Positions 54,000 through 63,446 are shown, counted from the first letter of the stretch. The stretch is 64,000 nucleotides of DNA from Streptomyces sp. SID13726 (GCF_010548375.1 NZ_JAAGLY010000012.1:62001-126000), one strand, 5' to 3'. The notes: a model not told the origin generated them from the sequence alone. A program made the numbers and translations.

Positions 54000-55193
54000 C
54001 TACTCGCCGATAAGCGCATCCACGAACGCCTCCGGCTCGAACGGCGCCAGGTCGTCGGCGCCCTCTCCCAGCCCGATCAGCTTGACCGGTACGCCCAGTT
54101 CGCGCTGGACCGCGATCACGATGCCACCCTTGGCGGTGCCGTCCAACTTGGTCAGGACGATGCCGGTGATGTCGACGACCTCGGCGAAGACGCGGGCCTG
54201 CACCAGGCCGTTCTGCCCAGTGGTCGCGTCGAGGACCAGCAGCACCTCGTCCAGCGGCGCGTGCTTCTCCACGACCCGCTTGACCTTGCCGAGTTCGTCC
54301 ATGAGCCCGGTCTTGGTGTGGAGGCGGCCCGCGGTGTCGATGAGGACCACGTCGACCCCCATCTCCTTGCCCTCCTTCACCGCGTCGAAGGCGACGGAGG
54401 CGGGGTCGCCGCCCTCGGGCCCGCGCACGGTGTAGGCGCCCACACGCTCGCCCCAGGTCTGCAACTGGTCGGCGGCGGCGGCCCGGAAGGTGTCGGCGGC
54501 ACCGAGGACGACGGTCCGGCCGTCGGCGACGAGCACGCGCGCGAGCTTGCCGGTGGTGGTGGTCTTGCCGGTGCCGTTGACCCCCACGACCATCACGATG
54601 CCCGGCTTGCGCTCCTCGGGCTCGGTCTTGACCGTGCGGTCGAGCTCGGTGCCGACCAGCTTGAGCAGCTCCTCGCGCAGCAGGCCGCGCAGCTCCTCGG
54701 GGGTACGGGTGCCGAGCACCTTCACGCGCTCGCGCAGGCCCTCGACCAGCTCCTGGGTGGGGGTCACGCCGACGTCGGCGGTGAGGAGGATGTCCTCGAT
54801 CTCCTCCCAGGTGTCGTCGTCGAGATGCTCGCGCGACAGGAGCGCGAGCAGCCCCTTGCCGAGCGCGTTCTGCGAGCGGGAGAGCCGGGCGCGCAGGCGG
54901 ACCAGGCGGCCGGCCGTCGGCTCCGGGACTTCGATCTCGGTCGGGGGGAGCTCTTCTGCGACGGGCGGCGCCGAGCCGTCCGGGAGATCGACCTCCTCTA
55001 TGGTCCGGCGCGGTTCGTCGCGCGGCGTCTCGGCCTCGTCGCCGATGTGCGGCTCGGCCGGAGGGGCGGTGATGTCGGGCGCGGCGGGAGGTGGCGGGGG
55101 CAGCGACTTCTTGCGCCGGCTGCCGACGACGAGCCCGCCGAGCACACCGAGCACGACCACGGCGATGACTACAGCAAGGATGACGGTTTCCAT
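54000..55193 (-). CDS. ftsY: Signal recognition particle receptor FtsY
   Basis: This is a 397-residue SRP receptor. A single N-terminal membrane helix (ETVILAVVIAVVVLGVLGGLVVG) is followed by an acidic Pro/Glu linker to about residue 95. The NG domain has the P-loop GVNGTGKTTTTGKLA, DTAGRLHTKTGLMDEL and TKLDGTAKGG. It pairs with Ffh to hand ribosomes to the translocon. The membrane helix is typical of actinobacterial FtsY. Confidence 0.96.
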   Translation of the reverse strand: METVILAVVIAVVVLGVLGGLVVGSRRKKSLPPPPPAAPDITAPPAEPHIGDEAETPRDEPRRTIEEVDLPDGSAPPVAEELPPTEIEVPEPTAGRLVRLRARLSRSQNALGKGLLALLSREHLDDDTWEEIEDILLTADVGVTPTQELVEGLRERVKVLGTRTPEELRGLLREELLKLVGTELDRTVKTEPEERKPGIVMVVGVNGTGKTTTTGKLARVLVADGRTVVLGAADTFRAAAADQLQTWGERVGAYTVRGPEGGDPASVAFDAVKEGKEMGVDVVLIDTAGRLHTKTGLMDELGKVKRVVEKHAPLDEVLLVLDATTGQNGLVQARVFAEVVDITGIVLTKLDGTAKGGIVIAVQRELGVPVKLIGLGEGADDLAPFEPEAFVDALIGE

Positions 55194-55255
55194 AACGCGT
55201 CCAGTATCACAGGCCCTCCACCCGTGTCATTTCACCCCATATATGGTGATTAACC

Positions 55256-56671
55256 ATGAGCTCCCTCGAAACCCACGGCCTGGAACCGGTGCCCGAGCGG
55301 GAGCGCACGGCCCGGACCCGCGACCTGTTCCCCACGTGGGTCGCCGCCAACATCACCGTGCTGCTGCTGACCATGGGAGCGGGCCTCTCGGTGGCGTACG
55401 GGCTCAGCTTCTGGCAGACCCTGGCGGTCGGCGTCACGGCGCCGACCGTGTCGTACGGCCTGGTCGGGCTGATCGGGATCGCAGGCAGACGGGGTGGCGC
55501 CCCCGGCATGGCGCTGTCCCGCGCGGTCTTCGGCCAGCGGGGCAATCTGCTGCCCGGGACGCTGATCTGGGTCGCCCGCTGGGGCTGGGAGACGATCAAC
55601 GCGGTGACCGGCGCGTACGCGCTGCTGACCGTGCTGGACATCCTCTTCGGGGTCGGGAGCAGCACCGCCCTGATCGTCGTGACCCTGCTGCTCTTCGTGG
55701 TCACGACCTTCGTGATCTCGGGTCTGGGCATCGACGCCGTGCGGAGGTGCTCCCGATGGGCGTCCTGGCTCTTCGGGGCCTTCTCGGTGCTGGTGCTCGC
55801 GCATCTGATCGCCGAGACGGACTGGGACCGGGTCTTCGGCCGGGCCGCGGGACCGGCGTCGGCGATGATCACGGGCATCGGCCTGGTCGCCGCCGGCGGG
55901 ATCAGCTGGGTGCCGACCTCCCCCGACTTCACGCGCTCTCTGCCGAGGTCGGCGTCGGCCGCGGCGATCGTACGCAACACGGTGGGCGGCGCCGGGATCG
56001 TCGTACTGCCGATGCTTCTCATGGGCATGGTCATGGCGTCCACGACCCCGGACCTGGCCACCGCCCCTGACCCGGTCTCCTTCCTCGGCGCGGTCCTCCC
56101 GCGCTGGCTGGCCGTCCCGTACCTGCTGATCGCCCTGGTCGGCACGCTGCTGATCAACTCGATGTCCATGTACTCCGCGGGCTTCACCGCGCAGACGCTC
56201 GGCCTGCGGGTGCCGCGGCACTGGGCGGTCTCGGTCAACGCGGTGATCTCGCTGGCCCTCGGCGGTGTCCTGATGCTGGCCGCGACGAGCTTCATGGGCA
56301 CGTTCCTGTCCTTCCTGTCCCTCCTCGCGGTGACCTTCTCGGCCTGGGCGGGCGTCTTCGGCGCGGACATGCTCCGCCGCAGGCGGTACGACGCCGAGGC
56401 CCTCCTCGACACGAGCCGCGCCGGCGCCTACTGGTACCGGGGCGGCTTCGCCCCGGCGGCCGTCACCGCGTGGGCGGCGGGGCTCGGCGCGGGACTGCTG
56501 TTCACCAAGTCCGACTGGTTCACCGGGCCGCTCGCCGCCGGCAACCCGGTCGGCGAGTACGGCCTCGGCTGGGCGGCGACGATCGCGGTCTCGGGCCTGC
56601 TGTACGCGGTGCTGCCCAAGCCGCCGGTCGCCGTACCCGCATCCGACGAACCCCCGGCCATGGCCATCTGA
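55256..56671 (+). CDS. Cytosine/purine permease, NCS1 family
   Basis: This is a 471-residue transporter with 12 predicted helices. It resembles cytosine permease (CodB-like) members: the first helix after an RTRDLFPTWVAANI segment, VARWGWETINAVTGAYALL, and PTSPDFTRSLPRSASAAAIV. It would take up a nucleobase or similar compound with a cation. It starts at ATG 55256 divergently from ftsY, with a 62-bp gap. A short hairpin overlaps its stop codon at 56668-56682. The substrate is inferred only from family. Confidence 0.85.
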   Translation: MSSLETHGLEPVPERERTARTRDLFPTWVAANITVLLLTMGAGLSVAYGLSFWQTLAVGVTAPTVSYGLVGLIGIAGRRGGAPGMALSRAVFGQRGNLLPGTLIWVARWGWETINAVTGAYALLTVLDILFGVGSSTALIVVTLLLFVVTTFVISGLGIDAVRRCSRWASWLFGAFSVLVLAHLIAETDWDRVFGRAAGPASAMITGIGLVAAGGISWVPTSPDFTRSLPRSASAAAIVRNTVGGAGIVVLPMLLMGMVMASTTPDLATAPDPVSFLGAVLPRWLAVPYLLIALVGTLLINSMSMYSAGFTAQTLGLRVPRHWAVSVNAVISLALGGVLMLAATSFMGTFLSFLSLLAVTFSAWAGVFGADMLRRRRYDAEALLDTSRAGAYWYRGGFAPAAVTAWAAGLGAGLLFTKSDWFTGPLAAGNPVGEYGLGWAATIAVSGLLYAVLPKPPVAVPASDEPPAMAI

Positions 56672-56724
56672 CGCCCCGTCAGCTACCGTCCCCCGCACCA
56701 CCCGCCCGGTGAAGGGGGACCCCC

Positions 56725-57696
56725 ATGCCCGTCACGGTCGTCCGTTTCAACCTCGTCGAGCCCGGCGCGACGCCCGCCTCCCTAAGCGCCCGCTACCGGG
56801 CCGCCCTGGACATGGCCGCGTACGCCGACGAGCACGGGATCACCACCGTGCAGACCGAGGAGCACCACGGCGTCGACAACAACTGGCTGCCGTCGCCGTT
56901 CGCCTTCGCGGGCGCGGTGTTCGGGGCGACGAAGCGGATCGCGGTGACCGTCTCGGCCGTCATCGGCCCGCTGCACGACCCGCTGCGCCTGGCCGAGGAC
57001 ATCGCCGTACTGGACCTCCTGAGCGGCGGCCGGCTGGTGACGGTCGCCGGGATCGGGTACCGGCCGGAGGAGTACGCCCAGTTCGACGTGGAGTGGAAGC
57101 GCCGGGGCAGGTTGCAGGACGAGCTGCTGGAGACCCTCCTCAAGGCCTGGACCGGCGAGGAGTTCGAGTACCGCGGCCGTACGGTACGGGTCACCCCGCG
57201 CCCCTTGACCGACCCGCACCCCCTGCTCCTGGTCGGCGGCTCCTCCGAGGCCGCCGCCCGCCGGGCCGCCCGCCTCGGCCTGCCGTTCTTCCCCAGCGCG
57301 CATCTGCCGGAGCTGGAGGCGTACTACAAGGAGCGGCTCGTCGAGTACGGCACCGAGGGCTGGACCATGATGCCGACGGCCGAGACACCGCTGCTGCACC
57401 TCGCCGAGGACCCGGACCGGGCATGGTCGGCCTACGGCGGGCACTTCCTCCACGAGGCCCGCACGTACGCCTCCTGGCAGTCCGGCGACATCCGCTCGGC
57501 GGTCCGCTCGGCGGCCACGTCGGTGGACGAACTGCGCGCGGAGGGCGTCTACCGGATCCTCACCCCGGGCGAGTGCGTGGAGCAGGGGCTCGACAACCTG
57601 GTCCTGCACCCGCTGGCCGGCGGGATGCCGGTGGAGGAGGGCTGGCGGAGTCTGCGGCTGTTCGCGGAGCAGGTGCTTCCGGCGCTGGAGGGCTGA
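56725..57696 (+). CDS. LLM-class flavin-dependent oxidoreductase
   Basis: This is a 323-residue luciferase-like monooxygenase. The TIM-barrel core is seen in RLAEDIAVLDLLSGGRLVTV, GIGYRPEEYAQF and LLVGGSSEAAARRAARLGL. It would use FMN or F420 with NADPH to oxidise a small molecule. It lies 54 bp after the permease gene on the same strand, so the two may act on the same nitrogen compound, which is only an inference. GAAGGGGG precedes its ATG. Confidence 0.87.
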   Translation: MPVTVVRFNLVEPGATPASLSARYRAALDMAAYADEHGITTVQTEEHHGVDNNWLPSPFAFAGAVFGATKRIAVTVSAVIGPLHDPLRLAEDIAVLDLLSGGRLVTVAGIGYRPEEYAQFDVEWKRRGRLQDELLETLLKAWTGEEFEYRGRTVRVTPRPLTDPHPLLLVGGSSEAAARRAARLGLPFFPSAHLPELEAYYKERLVEYGTEGWTMMPTAETPLLHLAEDPDRAWSAYGGHFLHEARTYASWQSGDIRSAVRSAATSVDELRAEGVYRILTPGECVEQGLDNLVLHPLAGGMPVEEGWRSLRLFAEQVLPALEG

Positions 57697-57734
57697 TCTG
57701 GCCCGGTCGAGCCCGGCGGTGGTCCACTGGGCCC

Positions 57735-58112
57735 ATGAGTCTGTGCGTGGATGTGTTCGTGCGGGACGCGAACGGCCTGTGGGAGGTCCTCGACGTCCCC
57801 GAGGGCGCCGGCGACTCGGCCGGGTTCGAGTCCTGGCGCGAAGAGGTGTGGGGCTCCGGGACGGTGCGTTCACTGGGCGCCCGGTTCCTGCCCGCGCTCG
57901 CCGGGGGCGATCTGTACGTCGAGACCCACGACGTGGCGGACTTCCTGGCGGAGATCGCGCTGCTGCGGGCGAACCTGGACCTGATCGCCGCGACCACCGT
58001 GCGTCCACGGTCGATCGAGGAGCACCGCGGCGGGATCGAGCGGCGGCTGGACAACATCGAGGCGGCCGCGCTGCGTGCCCGGGACCTCGGGGCCGGGGTC
58101 CTCATCTGGTGA
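57735..58112 (+). CDS. Small conserved protein of unknown function
   Basis: This is a 125-residue soluble protein starting at ATG 57735 (SLCVDVFVRDANGLWEV) with no signal peptide or membrane helix. The middle is acidic (DVPEGAGDSAGFESW) and the end is helical with Arg/Glu pairs (EEHRGGIERRLDNIEAAALRARDLG). I do not recognise a family. It follows the LLM oxidoreductase by 38 bp on the same strand and ends before a bidirectional terminator, so it is probably the last gene of that transcript. Confidence 0.75.
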   Translation: MSLCVDVFVRDANGLWEVLDVPEGAGDSAGFESWREEVWGSGTVRSLGARFLPALAGGDLYVETHDVADFLAEIALLRANLDLIAATTVRPRSIEEHRGGIERRLDNIEAAALRARDLGAGVLIW

Positions 58113-58135
58113 GACACCGCGGACCGGACAGGACA

Positions 58136-58178
58136 CCGCCGCCCCCGGTCCTGGCGGTTGCCTGACCGGGGGCGGCGG
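58136..58178. terminator. Bidirectional terminator before glcP
   Basis: CCGCCGCCCCCGGTC (58136-58150) pairs perfectly with GACCGGGGGCGGCGG (58164-58178), 15 bp with a 13-base loop, between convergent genes. Confidence 0.85.
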
Positions 58179-58238
58179 AGGGTTCGGGGAGAAGGGCGGC
58201 GGGGTGTTGGCCCCTCCCCCCGGGCTCGTGGCGGGCCG

Positions 58239-59657
58239 TCAGCCCATCTCCTCCAGCGCCTTGCCCTTCGTCTCCTTGACGTACTTGAGGATGAACGGGA
58301 TGGAGAGCGCGGCGAAGACCGTGTAGATCACGTAGGTCGCGGAGAGGTTCCAGTCGGCCAGCGACGGGAAGCTCGCGGTGATGGCCCAGTTGGCGATCCA
58401 CTGCGCGGAGGCGGCCACTCCGAGGGCGGCGGCGCGGATCCGGTTCGGGAACATCTCGCCGAGGAAGACCCAGACGACCACACCCCAGGACAGGGCGAAG
58501 AAGAGGACGAAGACATGGGCCGCGATCAGCGCGGTCCAGCCCTGCGCGGCCGGGAGCTTGCCGTCGACCAGGTCGAAGGAGAACGCCCACGCCTCCAGCG
58601 CGAGTCCGATCACCATGCCGACCGAGCCGATCAGGGCGAGCGGGCGGCGGCCGATGCGGTCCACGAAGATCATCGCGATCACGGTGCCGACGATGTTGAT
58701 GATCGACGTGGTGAAGGAGTAGAAGAACGAGTCCGTCGGGTCAACGCCGACCGACTGCCACAGCGTCGAGGAGTAGTAGAACGCGACGTTGATGCCGACG
58801 AACTGCTGGAAGACCGACAGGCCGATACCGACCCAGACGATCGGCTTGAAGAAGAACGAGCCGCCGAGCAGGTCCTTGAAGGTCGACTTGTGCTCGCTCT
58901 TCATGGCGTTCTCGATCTCGGTCACCCGCGCGCCGAGGTCGATCTTGTCGCCCTCGACCTCCTTGAGGATCTCCCGGGCTCGCTCGTGCTTGCCGACGGA
59001 GATCAGGAAGCGCGGGGACTCGGGGATGGCGAAGGAGAGCAGGCCGTAGAGGACGGCCGGGACCACCATGACGCCGAGCATGACCTGCCAGGCCTCGATG
59101 CCCATCAGCTTGCCGCGCTGGTCGCCGCCGGCCGCGTTCAGCAGGCCCCAGTTGACGAGCTGCGAGATGGCGATGCCGATGACGATCGCGGCCTGCTGGA
59201 AGGAACCGAGACGGCCGCGGTAGGCCGGCGGGGCGACCTCGGCGATGTAGGCGGGGCCGATGACCGAGGCCATGCCGATGGCGAAGCCGCCGACGATCCG
59301 CCAGAACGCCAGGTCGTACAGGGCGAAGGGGAGCGCCGAGCCGACGGCGCTGATGGTGAAGAGGACGGCCGAGATCTGCATGCAGCGGATACGGCCGATG
59401 CGGTCCGCGATCCGTCCGGCGGTCGCCGCGCCGATCGCACAGCCGATCAGGGCGATGGCGATGACCTGCGCCAGGGCCGCGGAGCCGATGTCGTAGCGGT
59501 CCCGGATGGCCTCGACGGCGCCGTTGATCACGGAGCTGTCGTAGCCGAAGAGGAACCCGCCCATCGCGGCCGCCGCCGCGATGAAGATGACGTGCCCGAG
59601 ATGATCGGGGTGAGCCGTCCCGGCTCCTGACTGTGGTGCCTGCGCTGTGCTGGTCAC
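58239..59657 (-). CDS. glcP: Glucose permease, MFS sugar porter
   Basis: This is a 472-residue MFS sugar porter with 12 helices. Family motifs are visible: RIADRIGRIRCM in the first loop, PESPRFLIS after helix 6, QQFVGINVAFYYSSTLW in helix 7, FVDRIGRRPLALIG and KETKGK at the end. It matches the GlcP glucose permease, which lies beside smc in Streptomyces coelicolor and is the main glucose uptake route there, taking up glucose that glucokinase then phosphorylates. GTG 59657 has GAGGAG upstream. A promoter and TTCAAG-type palindromes are upstream. Confidence 0.93.
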   Translation of the reverse strand: MTSTAQAPQSGAGTAHPDHLGHVIFIAAAAAMGGFLFGYDSSVINGAVEAIRDRYDIGSAALAQVIAIALIGCAIGAATAGRIADRIGRIRCMQISAVLFTISAVGSALPFALYDLAFWRIVGGFAIGMASVIGPAYIAEVAPPAYRGRLGSFQQAAIVIGIAISQLVNWGLLNAAGGDQRGKLMGIEAWQVMLGVMVVPAVLYGLLSFAIPESPRFLISVGKHERAREILKEVEGDKIDLGARVTEIENAMKSEHKSTFKDLLGGSFFFKPIVWVGIGLSVFQQFVGINVAFYYSSTLWQSVGVDPTDSFFYSFTTSIINIVGTVIAMIFVDRIGRRPLALIGSVGMVIGLALEAWAFSFDLVDGKLPAAQGWTALIAAHVFVLFFALSWGVVVWVFLGEMFPNRIRAAALGVAASAQWIANWAITASFPSLADWNLSATYVIYTVFAALSIPFILKYVKETKGKALEEMG

Positions 59658-59761
59658 GTGTACTCCTCGGGCCACCGGCAACGCTGCCGGCTGGGGGCGA
59701 CCCTTCCAGTGGCGCATAGCTTGCCGCCGACCACCACCTGAAGGTAAGTGCAACATGCACG

Positions 59762-59789
59762 AGACTATGCCTTCAAGTTTCGAAGTCAA
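59762..59789 (-). promoter_or_regulatory. Promoter of glcP
   Basis: On the minus strand TTGACT (59789-59784) and TAGTCT (59767-59762) are 16 bases apart. The spacer holds TTCGAAACTTGAAG, which overlaps the repeated CTTGAA motif and could be an operator. Confidence 0.5.
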
Positions 59790-59834
59790 GGGTCGGTTCG
59801 GTGTGAGAAAAGAGGCACAGGTGACCGGCATGTG

Positions 59835-59847
59835 TTCAAGTCTTGAA
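59835..59847. promoter_or_regulatory. Palindrome upstream of glcP
   Basis: TTCAAG-T-CTTGAA is a perfect palindrome about 50 bp upstream of the glcP -35 box and is followed by another TTGAAG. With CTTCAAG at 59771-59777 it forms a cluster of the same hexamer, a possible operator for glucose regulation. Confidence 0.4.
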
Positions 59848-59861
59848 GAATTGAAGACCGG

Positions 59862-62800
59862 TCAGCGAAGTCGCTGCGAAATCACCTTCGACACGCCGTC
59901 GCCCTGCATGGAGACGCCGTACAGCGCGTCGGCGACCTCCATGGTGCGCTTCTGGTGCGTGATCACGATGAGCTGCGAGGCCTCCTGCAGCTCCTGCATG
60001 ATGCGGATCAGCCGCTGGAGGTTGGTGTCGTCGAGCGCGGCCTCGACCTCGTCCATCACGTAGAACGGGCTGGGCCGCGCCTTGAAGATCGACACCAGCA
60101 GCGCTACGGCCGTCAGCGACCGCTCGCCGCCGGACAGCAGGGAGAGCCGCTTGACCTTCTTGCCCGGCGGCCGGGCCTCGACGTCCACGCCCGTGGTGAG
60201 CATGTTGTCGGGGTCGGTCAGGATCAGCCGCCCCTCGCCGCCCGGGAAGAGCCGGCTGAAGACGCCCTCGAACTCCCGGGCCGTGTCCCGGTAGGCCTCG
60301 GTGAAGACCTGCTCGACCCGCTCGTCGACCTCCTTCACCACTTGAAGGAGGTCGGCGCGGGTCTTCTTCAGGTCCTCCAGCTGCTCGCTGAGGAACTTGT
60401 GCCGCTCCTCCAGCGCCGCGAACTCCTCCAGGGCGAGCGGATTCACCTTGCCGAGCTGCTGGTACGCCCGCTCGGCCGCCTTGAGCCGCTTCTCCTGCTC
60501 GGCCCGGTGGAACTGCTTGGGCTGGTTGCGCGGATGCTCCGGGTCCTCCGGCAGCTCCTCGCCCTCGGCCGGCAGGGAGGGCGGGACCAGCTGGTGCGGG
60601 CCGTACTCCTCGACGAGCCCCGCCGGTTCGACCCCCAGCTCCTCCAGCGCCTTGGTCTCCAGCTGCTCGATCCGCATCCGCTTCTCGGCACCGAGCACCT
60701 CGCCCCGGTGCACGGAGTCGGTCAGCTTGTCCAGCTCGGACTTGAGGTCGCGGCCGGTGGTGCGGGCGGCGGTCAACTCCCGCTCCCTGAACGCCTTGGC
60801 GGCGTCGGCGGCGGTGCGCTCCTCGTCCGCGCGCGCGAGGGACACCTCGACGTGCGCGAGGAGCTGCCGGGTACCGGACGCGACGGCCTCCGCCACGGCC
60901 GCCTCGTGCCGCAGCCTCGCCCGGCGCTGTTCGGCACGCGCGCGTGCGTCGCGCTCGGCGCGGGCGGCGCGGTCGAGGGAGTCGGCCCGTCCCGCGAGCC
61001 CCTTGACCCGCTCCTCGTGGGTGCGGACCTGGAGGCGGGCCTCCATCTCGGTCTGGCGGGCGTTGGCGCCGTCGGCGGCGAGACGGTCCCGTACCGACGT
61101 GTCGGGCTCCTCCTCGACCGGCATCTCCTCGGCCACGGCGAGGCGTTCGGCCAGTTCCTCGACCTCTTCGAGGGCCCTCTCCAGCGAGTCCTGCGCACGG
61201 GCGGCGGCCGCGGTGGAGCGCTCGGCCTCACCTGCGGCGCCTTTCGCCTGGCCGGACAGACGGCCGAGCTGCTGGGCCACGGAGGACTTCTCACGGTCCG
61301 CGGCCCGGCGGCGCTCGCCCAGCTCCTCGACCCGGGCGGCGGCGGCTCTGCGGTGCTCCACGGCTGTGTGCTGGGCCTCGGTGAGTTCCTCGCAGCGGAT
61401 CGCCAGGTCTTCGAGTTCGGCTGCGGCCTCGTCGACCGAGGCCTGTACTTCGAGGAGACTCGGGGCGCCCGCGGAGCCGCCGTGGGCGAAGTGGGCGCCG
61501 AGGAGGTCGCCTTCGGCGGTGACCGCGGTGAGGTGGGGGTTGGCGTAGACGAGGTCTTCGGCGTCTTCGAGGGTGCCGACGATGACGATGCCGTGGAGGA
61601 GGCGCCTTACCGCGGCCACGAGGTCGGAGGGAGCGCGGACCAGATCTGCCGCGTGCTGATGGGTGGCGTCTGCGGGTCCGTTGTGGCTGGTCGCGCAGTT
61701 CCCCGCGCCCCTAGGTGTGTCTTCGGGAGCCCCAGCCAAGAGGAGTGACGCCCGTCCCGCGTCCTGTTTCCGCAGCAGGCGGATCGCGTCCGCCGCCGCC
61801 GCCGGTGATGTCACCGCCAACGCGTCTGCCGCCGCGCCGAACGCCGCCGCCAGAGCCACCTCGTGGCCCTGCGTCACCGTCAGGAGTTCCGCCGCCGGGC
61901 CCAGCAAGCCTGTCAGGCGGTCCTTCGCGCCGAGCAGCGCTCCCGTGCCGTCCTTCCTTCGCAACCCCATGGCCAGCGCCTCATGCCTCGCCTGCGTCGC
62001 CGCGCGCTTGCGTTCCGCTGCCGTGGCCGCCTCCCGGGCAGCCGTCAGTGCGGACTCGGCCTCGGCGAGCTGTCGCTTGGCCGCCTCATGCTGCTCGGCC
62101 AGCTCCGCGTCGCCCGCGTCGAGGCCGTCGACCTCGGCCTTGAGCGTCTCGTACTCCTCCTGCGCGGCGAACGCCCGCTCCTGGGCCTCGTCCCGCGCGG
62201 CGGCCAGCCGGTCGATCTCGGCCTGGGCGGAGGCGGCGCGCGAACGGGCCGCGTTGACCTGGCCGTTGAGGCGGGCCAGTCCCTCCCGGCGGTCGGCGAT
62301 GGCGCGGGCCACGTCCTTGAGGCGGCGTTCCTCCTGGATGAGCGAACGTTCCAGCTCGGCGCGGTGCGCGACCGTGTCCTCCAAGGCGTGCTCGGCGGCC
62401 TCCAGGGCGGCTTCGAGCTCGGCCTCCTGCTCACGGATCCGGGCGGCCTCGCGCTCCATGTCCTCGGGGTCGCGGCCCCGGCGCTCCTCTGGAGGTGCCG
62501 AAGTCGCGCTCTTCACGCGCGCGTCGGCCAGCGAGATCGTGCCGCGCACCCGCTCGGCGAGCTGGGAGAGGTCGTACCAGGTCTGCTGGGCGCGCTGGAG
62601 CCGGGGAGTGAGCTGCCGTACCTCGTCCTCCAGAAGGGCCTCGCGCTGGAGGGCCTTCTTCAGCTCCTGCTCGGCGGCCTCCTTGCGCTCCTTCAGCGCG
62701 GCCTCGTCCGCGACCTCGGTCCGCAGTGCCTGGCGCAGTCGTACGAGATCGTCGGCGAGCAGGCGCAGCCGGGAGTCCCGCAGATCCGCCTGGATGACGG

Positions 62801-63446
62801 CGGCCCTGCGCGCCACGGCCGCCTGGCGCCCCAGCGGCTTCAACTGCCGCCGCAGTTCGTCCGTCAGGTCCTGCACGCGCGCGAGGTTGGCCTGCATCGC
62901 GTCCAGCTTGCGGAGCGCCTTCTCCTTGCGCTTGCGGTGTTTGAGGACACCGGCGGCCTCCTCGATGAAGGCGCGGCGGCCGGTGGGGTCGGCGTGCAGG
63001 ACGCCGTCGAGCTGGCCCTGGCCGACGATGACGTGCATCTCGCGGCCGATGCCGGAGTCGGAGAGCAGGTCCTGGATGTCGAGGAGGCGGCAGGTGTCGC
63101 CGTTGATCTGGTACTCGCTGCCGCCGTTGCGGAACATGATCCGCGTGATGGTGACCTCGGCGTACTCGATAGGTAGGGCGCCGTCGGAGTTGTCGATGGT
63201 CAGGGACACCTCGGCGCGGCCCAGCGGGGGGCGGCCGGTGGTGCCGGCGAAGATGACGTCCTCCATCTTGCCGCCGCGCAGCGACTTGGCGCCCTGCTCG
63301 CCCATCACCCAGCTGAGGGCGTCGACGACGTTGGACTTGCCCGAGCCGTTGGGCCCCACGACACACGTGATCCCCGGCTCGAACCGGAGCGTGGTCGCCG
63401 AGGCGAACGACTTGAACCCTCGGAGGGTCAGGGCCTTGAGGTGCAC
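59862..63446 (-). CDS. smc: Chromosome segregation protein SMC
   Basis: This is a 1194-residue SMC ATPase (GTG 63446, VHLKALTLRGFKSF). The N-terminal Walker A is GPNGSGKSNVVDALSWVM; the C-terminal signature is LSGGERSLTAVALL followed by Walker B YVMDEVEAALDD. Long coiled coils (about 170-490 and 660-1010) flank the hinge. With ScpA and ScpB it condenses chromosomes during sporulation septation. The hinge at residues 578-593 contains an in-frame Streptomyces-type interspersed repeat (RGAGNCATSHNGPADA). It ends 204 bp upstream of glcP on the same strand. Confidence 0.95.
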   Translation of the reverse strand: MHLKALTLRGFKSFASATTLRFEPGITCVVGPNGSGKSNVVDALSWVMGEQGAKSLRGGKMEDVIFAGTTGRPPLGRAEVSLTIDNSDGALPIEYAEVTITRIMFRNGGSEYQINGDTCRLLDIQDLLSDSGIGREMHVIVGQGQLDGVLHADPTGRRAFIEEAAGVLKHRKRKEKALRKLDAMQANLARVQDLTDELRRQLKPLGRQAAVARRAAVIQADLRDSRLRLLADDLVRLRQALRTEVADEAALKERKEAAEQELKKALQREALLEDEVRQLTPRLQRAQQTWYDLSQLAERVRGTISLADARVKSATSAPPEERRGRDPEDMEREAARIREQEAELEAALEAAEHALEDTVAHRAELERSLIQEERRLKDVARAIADRREGLARLNGQVNAARSRAASAQAEIDRLAAARDEAQERAFAAQEEYETLKAEVDGLDAGDAELAEQHEAAKRQLAEAESALTAAREAATAAERKRAATQARHEALAMGLRRKDGTGALLGAKDRLTGLLGPAAELLTVTQGHEVALAAAFGAAADALAVTSPAAAADAIRLLRKQDAGRASLLLAGAPEDTPRGAGNCATSHNGPADATHQHAADLVRAPSDLVAAVRRLLHGIVIVGTLEDAEDLVYANPHLTAVTAEGDLLGAHFAHGGSAGAPSLLEVQASVDEAAAELEDLAIRCEELTEAQHTAVEHRRAAAARVEELGERRRAADREKSSVAQQLGRLSGQAKGAAGEAERSTAAAARAQDSLERALEEVEELAERLAVAEEMPVEEEPDTSVRDRLAADGANARQTEMEARLQVRTHEERVKGLAGRADSLDRAARAERDARARAEQRRARLRHEAAVAEAVASGTRQLLAHVEVSLARADEERTAADAAKAFRERELTAARTTGRDLKSELDKLTDSVHRGEVLGAEKRMRIEQLETKALEELGVEPAGLVEEYGPHQLVPPSLPAEGEELPEDPEHPRNQPKQFHRAEQEKRLKAAERAYQQLGKVNPLALEEFAALEERHKFLSEQLEDLKKTRADLLQVVKEVDERVEQVFTEAYRDTAREFEGVFSRLFPGGEGRLILTDPDNMLTTGVDVEARPPGKKVKRLSLLSGGERSLTAVALLVSIFKARPSPFYVMDEVEAALDDTNLQRLIRIMQELQEASQLIVITHQKRTMEVADALYGVSMQGDGVSKVISQRLR
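61667..61713. repeat. Streptomyces interspersed repeat inside the smc hinge
   Basis: The minus strand reads AGGGGCGCGGGGAACTGC and GCGACCAGCCACAACGG, then ACCCGCAGACGCC. This is the common Streptomyces element normally found between genes. Here it is read in frame as RGAGNCATSHNGPADAT within the variable loop of the SMC hinge. Confidence 0.8.
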
